A DNA stretch of 64,000 nt, taken from the NCBI RefSeq assembly GCF_037203705.1, contig NZ_JBBCAT010000001.1:2887418-2951417 (forward strand). Direction: 5' to 3'. The translations under genes were made by a program, and so were the position numbers. The notes under the pieces were generated by a model. It searched no databases, was not told the DNA's origin, and worked only from the letters and a program-made list of their open reading frames with translations. This document shows positions 15,096 to 25,097 of the stretch, one piece after another (within the stretch, counting starts at the first letter, position 1; each line of letters opens with the position of its first letter). This DNA comes from Prosthecomicrobium sp. N25. Lineage in GTDB: Bacteria > Pseudomonadota > Alphaproteobacteria > Rhizobiales > Ancalomicrobiaceae.

Positions 15096-16156
15096 TCCGC
15101 GTCGAAGGCGGCGGCCAGGCCGCGACCCTTGCCCAGGCGACCGAGGAGACGATCCTGTCGCCCCGCTTCTACACCACCGACCACGAGGCCATGGACAAGC
15201 TCGACATGAGCCGCGTCCGCGCCGAGTGGGACGACGTGATGGCCGAGCTCGAGGCCGACCACAACAAGGGGCACTTCAAGCGCACCGAGGAGTTCGCCGG
15301 CGCGACGCTCGACAAGATGCCGCCGGACCTGCGCAAGGAGTTCACCGACTTCCTGGTCTCGTCCCTGACCGCCGAGTTCTCCGGCTGCGTGCTCTACGCG
15401 GAGATCAAGCGGCGGATCAAGAACCCGGAGATCCGCAAGCTCTTCGCCTACATGAGCCGGGACGAATCCCGCCATGCCGGTTTCATCAACGAAGTCCTGA
15501 AGGATGCCAAGATCGGCATCGACCTCGGCTTCCTGACGCGGGCGAAGAAGTACACCTACTTCCGGCCGAAATTCATCTTCTACGCCACCTATCTCTCCGA
15601 GAAGATCGGCTATGCACGCTACATCACCATCTATCGGCAGATGGAGCGGCACCCGGAACATCGCTTCCATCCGATCTTCAAGTGGTTCGAGAACTGGTGC
15701 AACGACGAGTTCCGGCACGGCGAGGCCTTCGCGCTCATCATGCGGGCCGACCCGAAGCTGACCTCCGGCATCAACCGGCTCTGGATCCGCTTCTTCCTGC
15801 TCGCCGTCTACGCGACCATGTATGTCCGCGACCACATGCGCCCGGCCTTCCACAAGGCACTCGGCATGAGCCCGGACGAGTACGACCGCAAGGTCCTGGC
15901 GCTGACGAACGAGATCTCCAAGCAGGTCTTCCCGCTGATGCTCGACCTCGACAACCCGACCTTCTGGGCGGGGCTCGACCGGCTGTGGCGGCTCGCCGAG
16001 CGGATCGAGGCGGCCAAGCAGGAGAAGGGCATCGGCGCCCGCATTCGGCAGTACGGCCTCGCGGCCCGCGCCGCGCTGACCTTCGGCCGGCTCTACCTGC
16101 TGCCGGTCAAGCCCAACGCGCTGCCCGACAACGTCCGTCTGGCTCCGGCCTGGTGA
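15092..16156 (+). CDS. acsF: Aerobic Mg-protoporphyrin IX monomethyl ester cyclase AcsF
   Basis: Diiron enzyme that forms ring E of chlorophylls using O2. The 354-aa protein carries the diiron ligand motifs in [28 protein letters not shown] and [13 protein letters not shown], two of them EXXH-type. It marks an organism able to make bacteriochlorophyll with oxygen present. The anaerobic cyclase BchE is not in this window. The start ATG at 15092 overlaps the preceding small gene. Confidence 0.96.
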   Translation: MIRVEGGGQAATLAQATEETILSPRFYTTDHEAMDKLDMSRVRAEWDDVMAELEADHNKGHFKRTEEFAGATLDKMPPDLRKEFTDFLVSSLTAEFSGCVLYAEIKRRIKNPEIRKLFAYMSRDESRHAGFINEVLKDAKIGIDLGFLTRAKKYTYFRPKFIFYATYLSEKIGYARYITIYRQMERHPEHRFHPIFKWFENWCNDEFRHGEAFALIMRADPKLTSGINRLWIRFFLLAVYATMYVRDHMRPAFHKALGMSPDEYDRKVLALTNEISKQVFPLMLDLDNPTFWAGLDRLWRLAERIEAAKQEKGIGARIRQYGLAARAALTFGRLYLLPVKPNALPDNVRLAPAW

Positions 16157-16169
16157 GGGAGGGGCCGAC

Positions 16170-17009
16170 GTGCCCGCGACCGGCCTTTCGATCGGCTACG
16201 TCCTCGTCCTGTGGTGGGTCTCCACGGGCCTGATCCTCTATCTGGACGGGCTGCCGCGGTGGACCTTCCGCTGGACCATCCTGGGGGCGACCGTCCTCCT
16301 GGTGGCGGGGGTCCTGGGACTTGTGGCGAGCCGGGACGAACCGACCGTCACCGGTGCGCTCACGGCCTTCACCTCGGCGGTGCTCGTCTGGGGGTGGAAC
16401 GAGGTCCTGTTCCTGACCGGCGCGCTCACCGGCTCCTACCGGGGCGGCTGTCCGGAGGGGATCCGTCCGGGCCGGCGGTTCCGGCTCGCGGCCTCGGCGA
16501 TCCTGCACCACGAGATCGGCCTCGCCGCGTCGGGCCTGGCGGTCATCGCCCTGACTTGGGGCGGGGACAACACGGTCGGCGCGTGGACCTTCGCGGTGCT
16601 CTGGATCATGCGGCTCTCCGCGAAGCTGAACATCTTCCTCGGCGTCCCCAACGTGGGTGCAGAGTTCCTGCCGGCGCACCTCGCCCATCTTGCGAGCTTC
16701 TTCCGGCAAGCACCCATGAATCCGTTGTTTCCCGCTTCCATCGCCTTCGGCCTCGGCGGTCTCGCGCTGCTCGTGGCCGGCGCGGTCGCGGCCGAGGGGG
16801 CGAGCTTCGAGCGCATCGCCGCGACGCTCGTGGCCACCCTCCTCGGCCTCGCGGTCGTCGAGCACCTCTTCATGGTCCTGCCGATCCGTTCGGCGGACCT
16901 CTGGCGCTGGGGCTTCGCCAGCCACGCCGCCCGACCCATCCAACCGCCGCAGGCCGGGGTACCGGGCCTGACGGCCACGCCCAAGGACACCACCAGGGGG
17001 GTTCCATGA
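16170..17009 (+). CDS. puhE: Photosynthetic complex assembly protein PuhE
   Basis: 279-residue polytopic membrane protein with seven or eight hydrophobic segments, matching PuhE (ORF274 of Rhodobacter), which influences RC-LH1 assembly and pigment production. Recognisable motifs are [30 protein letters not shown] and [16 protein letters not shown]. The start is GTG at 16170, preceded by GAGGGAGGGG. It sits in its usual place between acsF and hemA and overlaps hemA by ATGA. Confidence 0.92.
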   Translation: MPATGLSIGYVLVLWWVSTGLILYLDGLPRWTFRWTILGATVLLVAGVLGLVASRDEPTVTGALTAFTSAVLVWGWNEVLFLTGALTGSYRGGCPEGIRPGRRFRLAASAILHHEIGLAASGLAVIALTWGGDNTVGAWTFAVLWIMRLSAKLNIFLGVPNVGAEFLPAHLAHLASFFRQAPMNPLFPASIAFGLGGLALLVAGAVAAEGASFERIAATLVATLLGLAVVEHLFMVLPIRSADLWRWGFASHAARPIQPPQAGVPGLTATPKDTTRGVP

Positions 17010-18217
17010 ACTACGAGGCATTCTTCCGGAAGGAACTCTCCGCGCTCAGGAAGGAAGGACGCTATCGCGTCTTCGCCGACCTGGAACGCCAGGCGGGGCG
17101 CTTCCCGAAGGCGACCATGCACACCGAGCAGGGCACCCGCGAGGTGACCGTCTGGTGCTCGAACGACTATCTCGGCATGGGCCAGAACGAGGCGGTGCTC
17201 GCCGCCATGCACGCCGCGCTCGACCGCTGCGGCGCGGGCGCCGGCGGCACCCGCAACATCGGCGGCACGAACCACTACCACGTGCTCCTGGAGCGCGAGC
17301 TCGCCGACCTCCACGGCAAGGAGGCCGCGCTCCTGTTCACCTCCGGCTACTCGTCGAACTGGGCGAGCCTCTCCACGCTCGCCGCCGGCATGCCGGGCTG
17401 CGTGGTGCTCTCCGACGCCGGCAACCACGCCTCGATGATCGAGGGCGTGCGCCACAGCCGGGCCGACAAGCGGATCTTCCGCCACAACGACCCGGAGGAC
17501 CTGGACCGGCTCCTCAGCGAAATCCCGACCGACCGGCCGAAGCTCGTCGCCTTCGAGAGCGTCTACTCGATGGACGGCGATATCGCCCCGCTCGCCGAGC
17601 TCTGCGACGTCGCCGAGGCCCACGGCGCCATGACCTACCTCGACGAGGTGCACGCGGTCGGCCTCTACGGGCCGCGCGGCGGCGGCATCTCCGAGCGCGA
17701 GGGCGTGCGCGACCGGCTGACGGTGATCGAGGGGACGCTCGGCAAGGCCTTCGGGGTCGTGGGCGGCTACATCACGGGCTCGGCCGCGCTCTGCGACTAT
17801 GTCCGCAGCTTCGCCTCGGGCTTCATCTTCACGACCGCACTGCCCCCCGCGGTGGCGGCCGGGGCGATCGCGTCGATCCGCCACCTGAAGGAGAGCCAGG
17901 CCGAGCGCGCCCGGCACCAGGACCGGGTCGCCAAGGTGCGCGCGGCCCTCGACGCCGCCGGCATCCCGCACATGGCCAACCCGAGCCACATCGTGCCGGT
18001 GATGGTCGGCGATCCGGTCGTCTGCAAGGCGATCAGCGACACGCTGCTCAGGACCCACGGCGTCTACGTCCAGCCGATCAACTACCCGACCGTGCCACGC
18101 GGCACGGAGCGGCTGCGGATCACGCCCAATCCGTTCCACACGGACGAGGACATCGCCCACCTGGTCGAGGCGCTCTCGACAATCTGGGCGGTGGAAGGCC
18201 TGAAGCGGGCCGCCTGA
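17006..18217 (+). CDS. hemA: 5-aminolevulinate synthase
   Basis: PLP enzyme condensing glycine and succinyl-CoA to 5-aminolevulinate (Shemin pathway), the first committed precursor of haem and bacteriochlorophyll. The 403 residues include [21 protein letters not shown] at the start, a glycine-rich [13 protein letters not shown], the aspartate-bearing [12 protein letters not shown] and the Schiff-base lysine near 248 in [13 protein letters not shown]. The ATG at 17006 follows AGGGGGTTCC and overlaps puhE. Placement in the pigment operon ties precursor supply to photosynthesis control. Confidence 0.97.
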   Translation: MNYEAFFRKELSALRKEGRYRVFADLERQAGRFPKATMHTEQGTREVTVWCSNDYLGMGQNEAVLAAMHAALDRCGAGAGGTRNIGGTNHYHVLLERELADLHGKEAALLFTSGYSSNWASLSTLAAGMPGCVVLSDAGNHASMIEGVRHSRADKRIFRHNDPEDLDRLLSEIPTDRPKLVAFESVYSMDGDIAPLAELCDVAEAHGAMTYLDEVHAVGLYGPRGGGISEREGVRDRLTVIEGTLGKAFGVVGGYITGSAALCDYVRSFASGFIFTTALPPAVAAGAIASIRHLKESQAERARHQDRVAKVRAALDAAGIPHMANPSHIVPVMVGDPVVCKAISDTLLRTHGVYVQPINYPTVPRGTERLRITPNPFHTDEDIAHLVEALSTIWAVEGLKRAA

Positions 18218-18255
18218 GGCCCACCCACCCGCCCGCGTTCCCGAAAGGACCGGCC

Positions 18256-19212
18256 ATGAGACGACCGCTGAAAGTCATCCTGGCGAAGCCGCGTGGGTTC
18301 TGCGCGGGGGTCGTGCGGGCGATCGACATCGTCGAGCGGGCGCTCGACGACTACGGCGCCCCGGTCTACGTGCGGCACGAGATCGTGCACAACCGTGCCG
18401 TGGTCGAGGATCTGCGGGCGCGGGGGGCGGTCTTCGTCGAGAGCCTCGACGCGGTACCGGAAGGCGCGCTGACCATCTTCTCGGCCCACGGCGTCTCGAA
18501 CGCCGTGGAGGCCGAGGCGGCCGGGCGGGGGCTCGACGTGATCGACGCCACCTGCCCGCTCGTCCAGAAGGTCCACGCCCACGGCCGCGCCTATGCGGAG
18601 AAGGGCTACGACGTCGTCCTGATCGGGCATGCCGGCCACCCGGAGGTGGAAGGCACGCGCGGCCGCGTTCCGGGCCGGCTCCACGTGGTCGGCACCGTCG
18701 GGGAGGTCGCCGGCCTCGAGGTCGCCGACCCGGAACGCGTCGCCTACATCACCCAGACGACCCTGTCGCTCGCCGACACCCGGGAGATCATCGCCGCACT
18801 GACCCGGCGCTTCCCCGCCGTGGTCGGCCCCGACATGCGCGACATCTGCTACGCGACGCAGAACCGGCAGCTCGCCGTCCTGCGCCTCGTGGAGGAGGTG
18901 CAGGCGCTCGTGGTGATCGGGTCGCGCAACAGCTCGAATTCCAACCGGCTGCAGGAGATCGGCGCCGCCGCCGGCATCCCGAGCCGGCTGATCGACGGCC
19001 CGGCGGACCTCGACCCCGCCTGGCTCTTCGGCGTCGACACGATCGGAATCACCGCCGGCGCCTCCGCGCCCGAACGGCTCGTCACCGAGACGGTGACGCG
19101 GCTCGACCACTTCCGGGACGTCTCCGTCGAGGTCCTCGACGGCGTCGAGGAGACCGTCCGCTTCCGCCTGCCCGCCCGCCTTATGACGGCGCGGCGCGCC
19201 CTGCGATCCTGA
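18256..19212 (+). CDS. ispH: 4-hydroxy-3-methylbut-2-enyl diphosphate reductase IspH
   Basis: Last enzyme of the MEP isoprenoid pathway, an iron-sulfur protein making IPP and DMAPP. The 318-aa sequence has Cys16 (PRGFCAGV), Cys100 (DATCPLVQKVH) and Cys198 (RDICYATQNRQ), the three cluster ligands, plus HEIVHN and SRNSSNSNRL. It starts with ATG at 18256 after GAAAGGACC, 38 bases after hemA. Together with dxs downstream it brings both ends of the MEP pathway into the pigment operon. Whether another copy exists elsewhere cannot be seen. Confidence 0.96.
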   Translation: MRRPLKVILAKPRGFCAGVVRAIDIVERALDDYGAPVYVRHEIVHNRAVVEDLRARGAVFVESLDAVPEGALTIFSAHGVSNAVEAEAAGRGLDVIDATCPLVQKVHAHGRAYAEKGYDVVLIGHAGHPEVEGTRGRVPGRLHVVGTVGEVAGLEVADPERVAYITQTTLSLADTREIIAALTRRFPAVVGPDMRDICYATQNRQLAVLRLVEEVQALVVIGSRNSSNSNRLQEIGAAAGIPSRLIDGPADLDPAWLFGVDTIGITAGASAPERLVTETVTRLDHFRDVSVEVLDGVEETVRFRLPARLMTARRALRS

Positions 19213-19225
19213 GGAGCGCGCGCCC

Positions 19226-20344
19226 ATGGCCCGCATCGCCGCGAAAATCCGCCCGTCGAAGACAACGCCCGAGGTCGCGCCCGTGACTCTGCGCCTGGCG
19301 CCGCCCGCGCCCGAGCCGGAGCCCCGGCCGGCCGTCTTCCCCTTCTCCGCCATCGTCGGGCAGGAGGAGATGAAGCGGGCCCTGCTGATGGCCGCCGTCG
19401 ACCCGAGCCTCGGCGGTGTGCTGGTCTTCGGCGACCGGGGGACCGGCAAGTCGACGGCGGTGCGCGGGCTCGCCCAGCTCCTGCCGAAGCGCCGGGTGGT
19501 CGCGGACTGTCCCTACGGCTGCGCGCCCTCGGGCGGTTTCCTCTGCGAGAGCTGCCGGTCGCCCCGCAGTGGCCCGCGCAAGACCCGGCTCGCCCCGATC
19601 CCGGTCGTCGACCTGCCGCTCGGCGCGACCGAGGACCGGGTTGTCGGCGCACTCGACCTGGAGCGTGCCCTGACGCGGGGCGAGAAGGCCTTCGAGCCGG
19701 GGCTGCTCGCCCGCGCCAACGGCGGGTTCCTCTACATCGACGAGGCGAACCTGCTGGAGGACCATCTGGTCGACCTGCTCCTCGACGTCGCCGCCTCGGG
19801 CGAGAACGTGGTGGAACGGGAAGGCCTGAGCGTGCGCCATCCGGCCCGCTTCGTACTGATCGGCTCGGGCAACCCCGAGGAGGGCGAGCTTCGCCCGCAG
19901 CTCCTGGACCGCTTCGGCCTCTCCGTCGAGGTCACGACGCCGACCGACATCAAGACCCGCGTCGAAGTCATCCGGCGCCGCGACGGCTTCGAGCGCGACC
20001 GGGCCGGCTTCGCTTCGGCCTGGGCCAAGGAGGACGCGAAGGTCCGCCGGCGCATCGAGGCCGGGCGCTCCCGGATCGAGGGGATCGACGTGTCCGACGG
20101 CGTGATCGAGGCTGCGGCGCGGCTCTGCCTCGCGCTCGGCACGGACGGGCTGCGCGGCGAGCTGACCTTGGTGCGCGCCGCCCGGGCGCTCGCTGCCCTG
20201 GACGGGGACGAGGTGGTCGGGATCGGCCATCTGAGGGCGGTCGCCCCCTCGGCGCTGCGCCATCGCCTGCGCCGCAACCCGCTCGACGACGTCGGATCCA
20301 CCGTCCGCATCGAGCGGGCGATCGAGGAGGAGTTCGGTCCGTGA
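19226..20344 (+). CDS. bchI: Magnesium chelatase ATPase subunit I
   Basis: AAA+ ATPase that drives Mg insertion with BchD and BchH. It has 372 aa, with a Walker A motif GDRGTGKSTAVRGLA near residues 71-85, a Walker B region GGFLYIDEANLLEDH and sensor residues in GSGNPEEGELRPQLLDRFGL. An N-terminal extension of about 35 residues rich in Pro and Glu precedes the usual start of the domain (FPFSAIVGQEEMKRAL). It overlaps bchD by GTGA. Confidence 0.97.
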   Translation: MARIAAKIRPSKTTPEVAPVTLRLAPPAPEPEPRPAVFPFSAIVGQEEMKRALLMAAVDPSLGGVLVFGDRGTGKSTAVRGLAQLLPKRRVVADCPYGCAPSGGFLCESCRSPRSGPRKTRLAPIPVVDLPLGATEDRVVGALDLERALTRGEKAFEPGLLARANGGFLYIDEANLLEDHLVDLLLDVAASGENVVEREGLSVRHPARFVLIGSGNPEEGELRPQLLDRFGLSVEVTTPTDIKTRVEVIRRRDGFERDRAGFASAWAKEDAKVRRRIEAGRSRIEGIDVSDGVIEAAARLCLALGTDGLRGELTLVRAARALAALDGDEVVGIGHLRAVAPSALRHRLRRNPLDDVGSTVRIERAIEEEFGP

Positions 20345-22206
20345 CGGTCCCCGCGAAGGCGGCCGCGGCCGAACCGCGACGCCTGCCGGACGCCGGCGGG
20401 CATGGTTCCGGGGGCGGCCCGGGGGCCGCCGCGGACGCGGGCGACGCGGGTGCCCTCGCCTGGGCGGACGCGGTCACGGCCGCGCTTCTCTTCGCGATCG
20501 ATCCGGTTGGGACCGGCGGCATCCTGGTCCGGGCCCATGCGGGACCGGTGCGGGACCGCTACATCGCCCTACTGCAGGGGCTGATGCCGCAGGGCGCGGC
20601 CTGGCGCCGCCTGCCGGCCGGCATCGGCGACGGCCGCCTCATCGGCGGCCTCGATCTCACCGCCACGCTCGCGGCCGGACGGCCGGTCGCGGAGCGGGGC
20701 CTCCTGGCGGAGGCGGACGGCGGCGTGCTGGTGGTCCCGATGGCGGAGCGGCTGCCGGCCGGCACCGCCGCCCGGCTGGTCGCCGCGCTCGACAGCGGCC
20801 GCGTGGTCCTGGAGCGCGACGGGCTCAAGGGGGTGCATCCGGCCCACTTCGGTGTCGTCGCGCTGGACGAGAGCCTCCCCGACGAGGACGGCCCGGCCCC
20901 GACCCTGGCGGAGCGGCTCGCGTTCCGCGTCGACCTCACCGCCGTCCGGATCGCCGATCTCGGGGCCGCGACGGAGGCCGACGACCTTTCCGGCCTCCGC
21001 CGGGCCGTCCGCGACGTCCGGCTCTCCGCCCCCATGGCCGAGGCGCTCGCGGTGGCCGCGGTCGCCTTCGGGGCCGGATCCCTGCGGGCGGACCTCCTGG
21101 CCGCCGCCGCCGCGCGGGCCTCGGCGGCGCTCGGCGGTGCCGCGGAGATCGCCGAGGACGACGTCATGACGGCCGTCCGCCTCGTCATCCTGCCGCGCGC
21201 CACCCGGTTGCCGGCCGCCGAAGCCGAGGCCGAGGCCGCCCCCGCAGAGCCCCCGCCGGCCGAACCGGAGGCGACCGAAACCGACGCCGCCGCGCCGGAC
21301 CCGGCCGACAAGCCGCTCGCCGAGCGCATCGTCGAGGCGACCCGGGCGGTGTTGCCGGCCCATCTCCTCGCCGCGCTCCAGACCGCGCCGGTCCGCCTCG
21401 CCGGCCCGCGCCACGAGGGGCGGGCGGGGCCGGCCGGCAAGGCCGCCCTGCGCGGCCGGCCGCTCGGCGCCCGTCCCGGCGACCCGCGCTCCGGCGCGCG
21501 CCTCGATCTCGTGGAGACGCTGCGCGCCGCCGCGCCCTGGCAAAAGCTCCGGGCGGGCGTCGCCCCCTCGCCGGCCGCGCCCGGCCCCCTCGTCCGCATC
21601 GCGCGCGGCGACTGCCGGATCGTCCGGTTCCGCCACCGCACGCGCACCACCACGGTCTTCGTGGTCGACGCCTCGGGCTCCTCGGCGCTCAACAGGCTGG
21701 CGGAGGCGAAAGGGGCGGTCGAGATCCTGCTCGGCGACTGCTACGTCCGCCGCGACCGGGTCGCCGTCGTCGCCTTCCGGGGCCGATCCGCGGACCTGAT
21801 CCTGCCGCCCACCCATTCGCTGACCCGCGCCCGGGCCTCCATGGCCGGGCTGCCGGGCGGGGGCGGCACGCCGCTCGCGTCCGCCATCGAGGCCGGGACC
21901 GCGCTCGCCGGCGCCGTGCGCCGCCGGGGCGAGGCGGCCCAACTCGTCTTCCTCACCGACGGCGCCGCCAACGTCGCCCGCGACGGGGCGGGCGGCCGGC
22001 CGCGGGCTGAGGCCGACGCTCTGGCGGCGGCACGGGCGCTGCGCGCCGAGGCCCTGCCCGCCCTCGTGATCGATACCGCCCCCCGCCCAGCGCCGCGCGC
22101 CCGCGCCATCGCCGAGGCCATGGGGGCCCGCTACCTCGCCCTGCCGCAGGCGGATGCCGCCACGATCGGGGCCGTGCTCAAGGCCGCGACGCCCGCGGCA
22201 GCCTGA
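20341..22206 (+). CDS. bchD: Magnesium chelatase subunit D
   Basis: Partner of BchI in the AAA+ ring of Mg-chelatase. The 621-residue protein starts with GTG at 20341, overlapping bchI. The N-terminal AAA-like domain lacks an intact Walker A. A linker of Ala, Pro and Glu (about 295-320) leads to a C-terminal von Willebrand A domain with a MIDAS motif DASGSSA near residue 443 and [16 protein letters not shown]. The integrin-binding-like basic stretch RFRHRTRTT precedes the VWA domain. Confidence 0.95.
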   Translation: MTVPAKAAAAEPRRLPDAGGHGSGGGPGAAADAGDAGALAWADAVTAALLFAIDPVGTGGILVRAHAGPVRDRYIALLQGLMPQGAAWRRLPAGIGDGRLIGGLDLTATLAAGRPVAERGLLAEADGGVLVVPMAERLPAGTAARLVAALDSGRVVLERDGLKGVHPAHFGVVALDESLPDEDGPAPTLAERLAFRVDLTAVRIADLGAATEADDLSGLRRAVRDVRLSAPMAEALAVAAVAFGAGSLRADLLAAAAARASAALGGAAEIAEDDVMTAVRLVILPRATRLPAAEAEAEAAPAEPPPAEPEATETDAAAPDPADKPLAERIVEATRAVLPAHLLAALQTAPVRLAGPRHEGRAGPAGKAALRGRPLGARPGDPRSGARLDLVETLRAAAPWQKLRAGVAPSPAAPGPLVRIARGDCRIVRFRHRTRTTTVFVVDASGSSALNRLAEAKGAVEILLGDCYVRRDRVAVVAFRGRSADLILPPTHSLTRARASMAGLPGGGGTPLASAIEAGTALAGAVRRRGEAAQLVFLTDGAANVARDGAGGRPRAEADALAAARALRAEALPALVIDTAPRPAPRARAIAEAMGARYLALPQADAATIGAVLKAATPAAA

Positions 22207-22250
22207 ACGAAGAAGCCCGGCGCACCGACGCCGGAGACCGGGAGACGGAC

Positions 22251-24164
22251 ATGCCGCTTCAGACCCCCCTGCTCGACCGGGTGCGCGTGCCCGCGGATCT
22301 CCGTCAATTGCCCGAGGAGGACCTGCCGCAACTCGCCGAGGAACTGCGCCGCGAGCTCGTCGACGCCGTCTCGCGCACAGGCGGCCACCTCGGCGCCGGG
22401 CTCGGGGTCGTGGAACTCACCATCGCGCTCCACTACGTGTTCGACACGCCGCACGACCGGCTGATCTGGGACGTCGGCCACCAGGCCTACCCACACAAGA
22501 TCCTGACCGGCCGGCGCGACCGCATGCGCACCATCCGGCAGCCCGGCGGCCTCTCCGGCTTCACGAAGCGCTCAGAGAGCGACTACGACCCCTTCGGCGC
22601 CGGCCATTCCTCCACGTCCATCTCCGCCGGGCTCGGCATGGCGGTGGCGCGCGACCTCGACGGCCGGCAGGACAACGTCATCGCGGTCATCGGCGACGGG
22701 GCGATGTCGGCCGGTCTCGCCTACGAGGCGATGAACAACGCGGGGTCGATGGACGCCCGCCTGATCGTCATCCTGAACGACAACGACATGTCGATCGCAC
22801 CGCCGGTCGGCGCCCTGTCGACCCATCTCGCCCGGCTCCTGTCGGGCAAGACCTACCTGTCGATCCGGGACGCCGGCAAGCAGCTGACCGGCCACCTGCC
22901 CGGGCCGCTCGACCGCACCATCACCCGCGCGATCGAACACGCGCGCACCTTCCTGACCGGCGGCACGCTCTTCGACGAACTCGGCTTCTACTATGTCGGC
23001 CCGATCGACGGCCACGACCTGCCGAGCCTGCTGCCGATCCTGCGCAACGTGAAGGCGGCCGAGAAGGGGCCGATCTTCCTGCACGTGGTCACCCGCAAGG
23101 GGCACGGCTACCTCCCCGCGGAGGTCGCCGCCGACAAGCTGCACGGGGTGGTGAAGTTCGACGTCGCCACCGGCGCCCAGCAGAAGCCCAAGCCGTCCGC
23201 ACCGGCCTACACGCGGGTCTTCTCGGACGCGCTGATCGACGCGGCCGCCCGGGACGACCGGATCGTCGCCATCACGGCCGCGATGCCGTCCGGCACGGGC
23301 CTCGACCGCTTCGCCGAGGCGCACCCGCGCCGCTTCTTCGACGTCGGCATCGCGGAGCAGCACGCCGTCACCTTCGCGGCCGGCCTCGCCGCCGAGGGCT
23401 ACCGGCCGTTCTGCGCCATCTATTCGAGCTTCCTGCAGCGCGCCTACGACCAGATCATCCACGACGTGGCGATCCAGGGACTGCCGGTCCGTTTCGCCCT
23501 GGACCGGGCCGGCTTCGTCGGCGCCGACGGGGCGACCCACAACGGCGCCTACGATCTGGCCTTCCTGTCCTGCGTGCCGGGCATGGTCCTGATGGCGCCG
23601 GCCGACGAGGCCGAGCTCGCCCTCATGGTGGCGACCGCCGCCGCCCACGACACCGGGCCGATCGCCTTGCGCTTCCCGCGCGGCGAGGGTCTCGGCGTGG
23701 CCATGCCCGAGCACCCGTCCCCGCTGGCGATCGGGCGCGGGCGGATCCTCAGGGAAGGCGGGACCGTCGCCATCCTGTCGCTCGGAACGCGCCTCGCCGA
23801 GGCCCTGAAGGCCGCCGACGAACTCGCCGCCCTCGGGTTCCCGGCGACCGTTGCGGACGCCCGCTTCGCCAAGCCGATCGACACGGACCTGGTCGAGCGG
23901 CTGGCGCGCGAGCACGAGGTGCTGGTGACGGTCGAGGAGGGCTCGCCGAACGGCTTCGGCGCGACCGTCCTGCAGCATCTCGCCGCCTGCGGGCTCCTGG
24001 ACAACGGACTCAAGATCCGCACCCTCGCCTTCCCGGACGACTATCTGGAGCACGACCAGCCGGCGGCCATGCATGCCCGCATCGGAATCGACGCCCGCGG
24101 CATCGTCGGGGCGGTGGTGGCGGCGCTCGGGCTCGACAGGGCCGCCCCGGCGCTGCGCGCCTGA
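22251..24164 (+). CDS. dxs: 1-deoxy-D-xylulose-5-phosphate synthase
   Basis: Thiamine diphosphate enzyme joining pyruvate and glyceraldehyde 3-phosphate, first step of the MEP pathway feeding carotenoid and phytyl/geranylgeranyl synthesis. The 637 aa include the ThDP motif around [34 protein letters not shown] and the transketolase pyrimidine domain with [17 protein letters not shown]. It sits between bchD and bchO, splitting the common bchI-bchD-bchO trio. The ATG at 22251 follows GGGAGACGG. Confidence 0.96.
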   Translation: MPLQTPLLDRVRVPADLRQLPEEDLPQLAEELRRELVDAVSRTGGHLGAGLGVVELTIALHYVFDTPHDRLIWDVGHQAYPHKILTGRRDRMRTIRQPGGLSGFTKRSESDYDPFGAGHSSTSISAGLGMAVARDLDGRQDNVIAVIGDGAMSAGLAYEAMNNAGSMDARLIVILNDNDMSIAPPVGALSTHLARLLSGKTYLSIRDAGKQLTGHLPGPLDRTITRAIEHARTFLTGGTLFDELGFYYVGPIDGHDLPSLLPILRNVKAAEKGPIFLHVVTRKGHGYLPAEVAADKLHGVVKFDVATGAQQKPKPSAPAYTRVFSDALIDAAARDDRIVAITAAMPSGTGLDRFAEAHPRRFFDVGIAEQHAVTFAAGLAAEGYRPFCAIYSSFLQRAYDQIIHDVAIQGLPVRFALDRAGFVGADGATHNGAYDLAFLSCVPGMVLMAPADEAELALMVATAAAHDTGPIALRFPRGEGLGVAMPEHPSPLAIGRGRILREGGTVAILSLGTRLAEALKAADELAALGFPATVADARFAKPIDTDLVERLAREHEVLVTVEEGSPNGFGATVLQHLAACGLLDNGLKIRTLAFPDDYLEHDQPAAMHARIGIDARGIVGAVVAALGLDRAAPALRA

Positions 24165-24173
24165 GGGCGGGAG

Positions 24174-25097
24174 ATGAATGTGGCCCGCAAGCTCGACTGG
24201 GACAGGGACGGCGCCGACTGGCCGAACCGCGAAGCGAGTCGCTTCGTGGAGGCGGGCGGGATGCGCTGGCACGTCCAGGTCGCGGGCGAGGGGCCGGGCC
24301 TCCTCCTCCTGCACGGCACCGGTGCGTCCACGCATTCCTGGCGGGATCTCCTGCCCCGCCTCGCCGAGCGTCACCGGGTGGTCGCCCCGGACCTGCCCGG
24401 CCACGGCTTCTCGGAGACGCCGCCCGGAGGCGACTATACCCTGCCCGGCCTGGCGCGGGCCGTCGCTACGCTCGCCGGCGTCCTCGGCTTCGCGCCCGAT
24501 CTCCTGGTCGGTCATTCCGCCGGAGCCGCGATCGCGGTCCGCATGGTGCTCGACGGGCTCTGCCGGCCGCTCGGGATCGTCTCCGTCAACGGCGCGCTGG
24601 TGCCCTATGGCGGCATGGTCGCGCCCTTCTTCGCCCCGCTCGCGCGCATGCTGGCACAGAACCCGCTGGTGCCGCGCGTCTTCGCCTGGCAGGCGCGCAA
24701 CGGTCCCGCGGTCGACCGGCTGATCGGGAAGACCGGCTCCCGCATCGACGAGACGGGGGTCGACTTCTACCGCAGGCTGGTACAGACGCCCTCCCACGTC
24801 GCCGGTGCGCTCGGCATGATGGCGAACTGGGACCTGAAGACCCTCGGCGAGGACCTGCCCCGCCTCGAGGTGCCGCTCACCCTGGTGGTCGGCGGCGACG
24901 ACCTGATGGTGCCCGCCGACGACGCCTTCCAGATCCGCCGCGTGGTCCCGTCCGCCTCGGTCGTCTACCTGCGCGGCCTCGGCCACCTTGCCCACGAGGA
25001 GGACCCGGACCGCTTCGTCGAGATCATCGACCGCGTCCTCGTCCTCTGCCGCCTCGGCCGGCCCCACGATCCCGCCGGCACCGGAGACCCGCCATGA
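24174..25097 (+). CDS. bchO: Alpha/beta hydrolase BchO, Mg-chelatase accessory
   Basis: 307-residue alpha/beta hydrolase of the BchO family, found beside bchID in most photosynthesis clusters; its exact reaction is unknown. It shows the oxyanion motif LLHGTGASTHSWRDLLP, the nucleophile elbow GHSAGAA and a late histidine in GLGHLAHEEDP. The family start MNVARKLDWDRDGADWPNRE is clear. The ATG at 24174 lies ten bases after dxs behind GGCGGGAG, and the end overlaps crtI by ATGA. Confidence 0.92.
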   Translation: MNVARKLDWDRDGADWPNREASRFVEAGGMRWHVQVAGEGPGLLLLHGTGASTHSWRDLLPRLAERHRVVAPDLPGHGFSETPPGGDYTLPGLARAVATLAGVLGFAPDLLVGHSAGAAIAVRMVLDGLCRPLGIVSVNGALVPYGGMVAPFFAPLARMLAQNPLVPRVFAWQARNGPAVDRLIGKTGSRIDETGVDFYRRLVQTPSHVAGALGMMANWDLKTLGEDLPRLEVPLTLVVGGDDLMVPADDAFQIRRVVPSASVVYLRGLGHLAHEEDPDRFVEIIDRVLVLCRLGRPHDPAGTGDPP

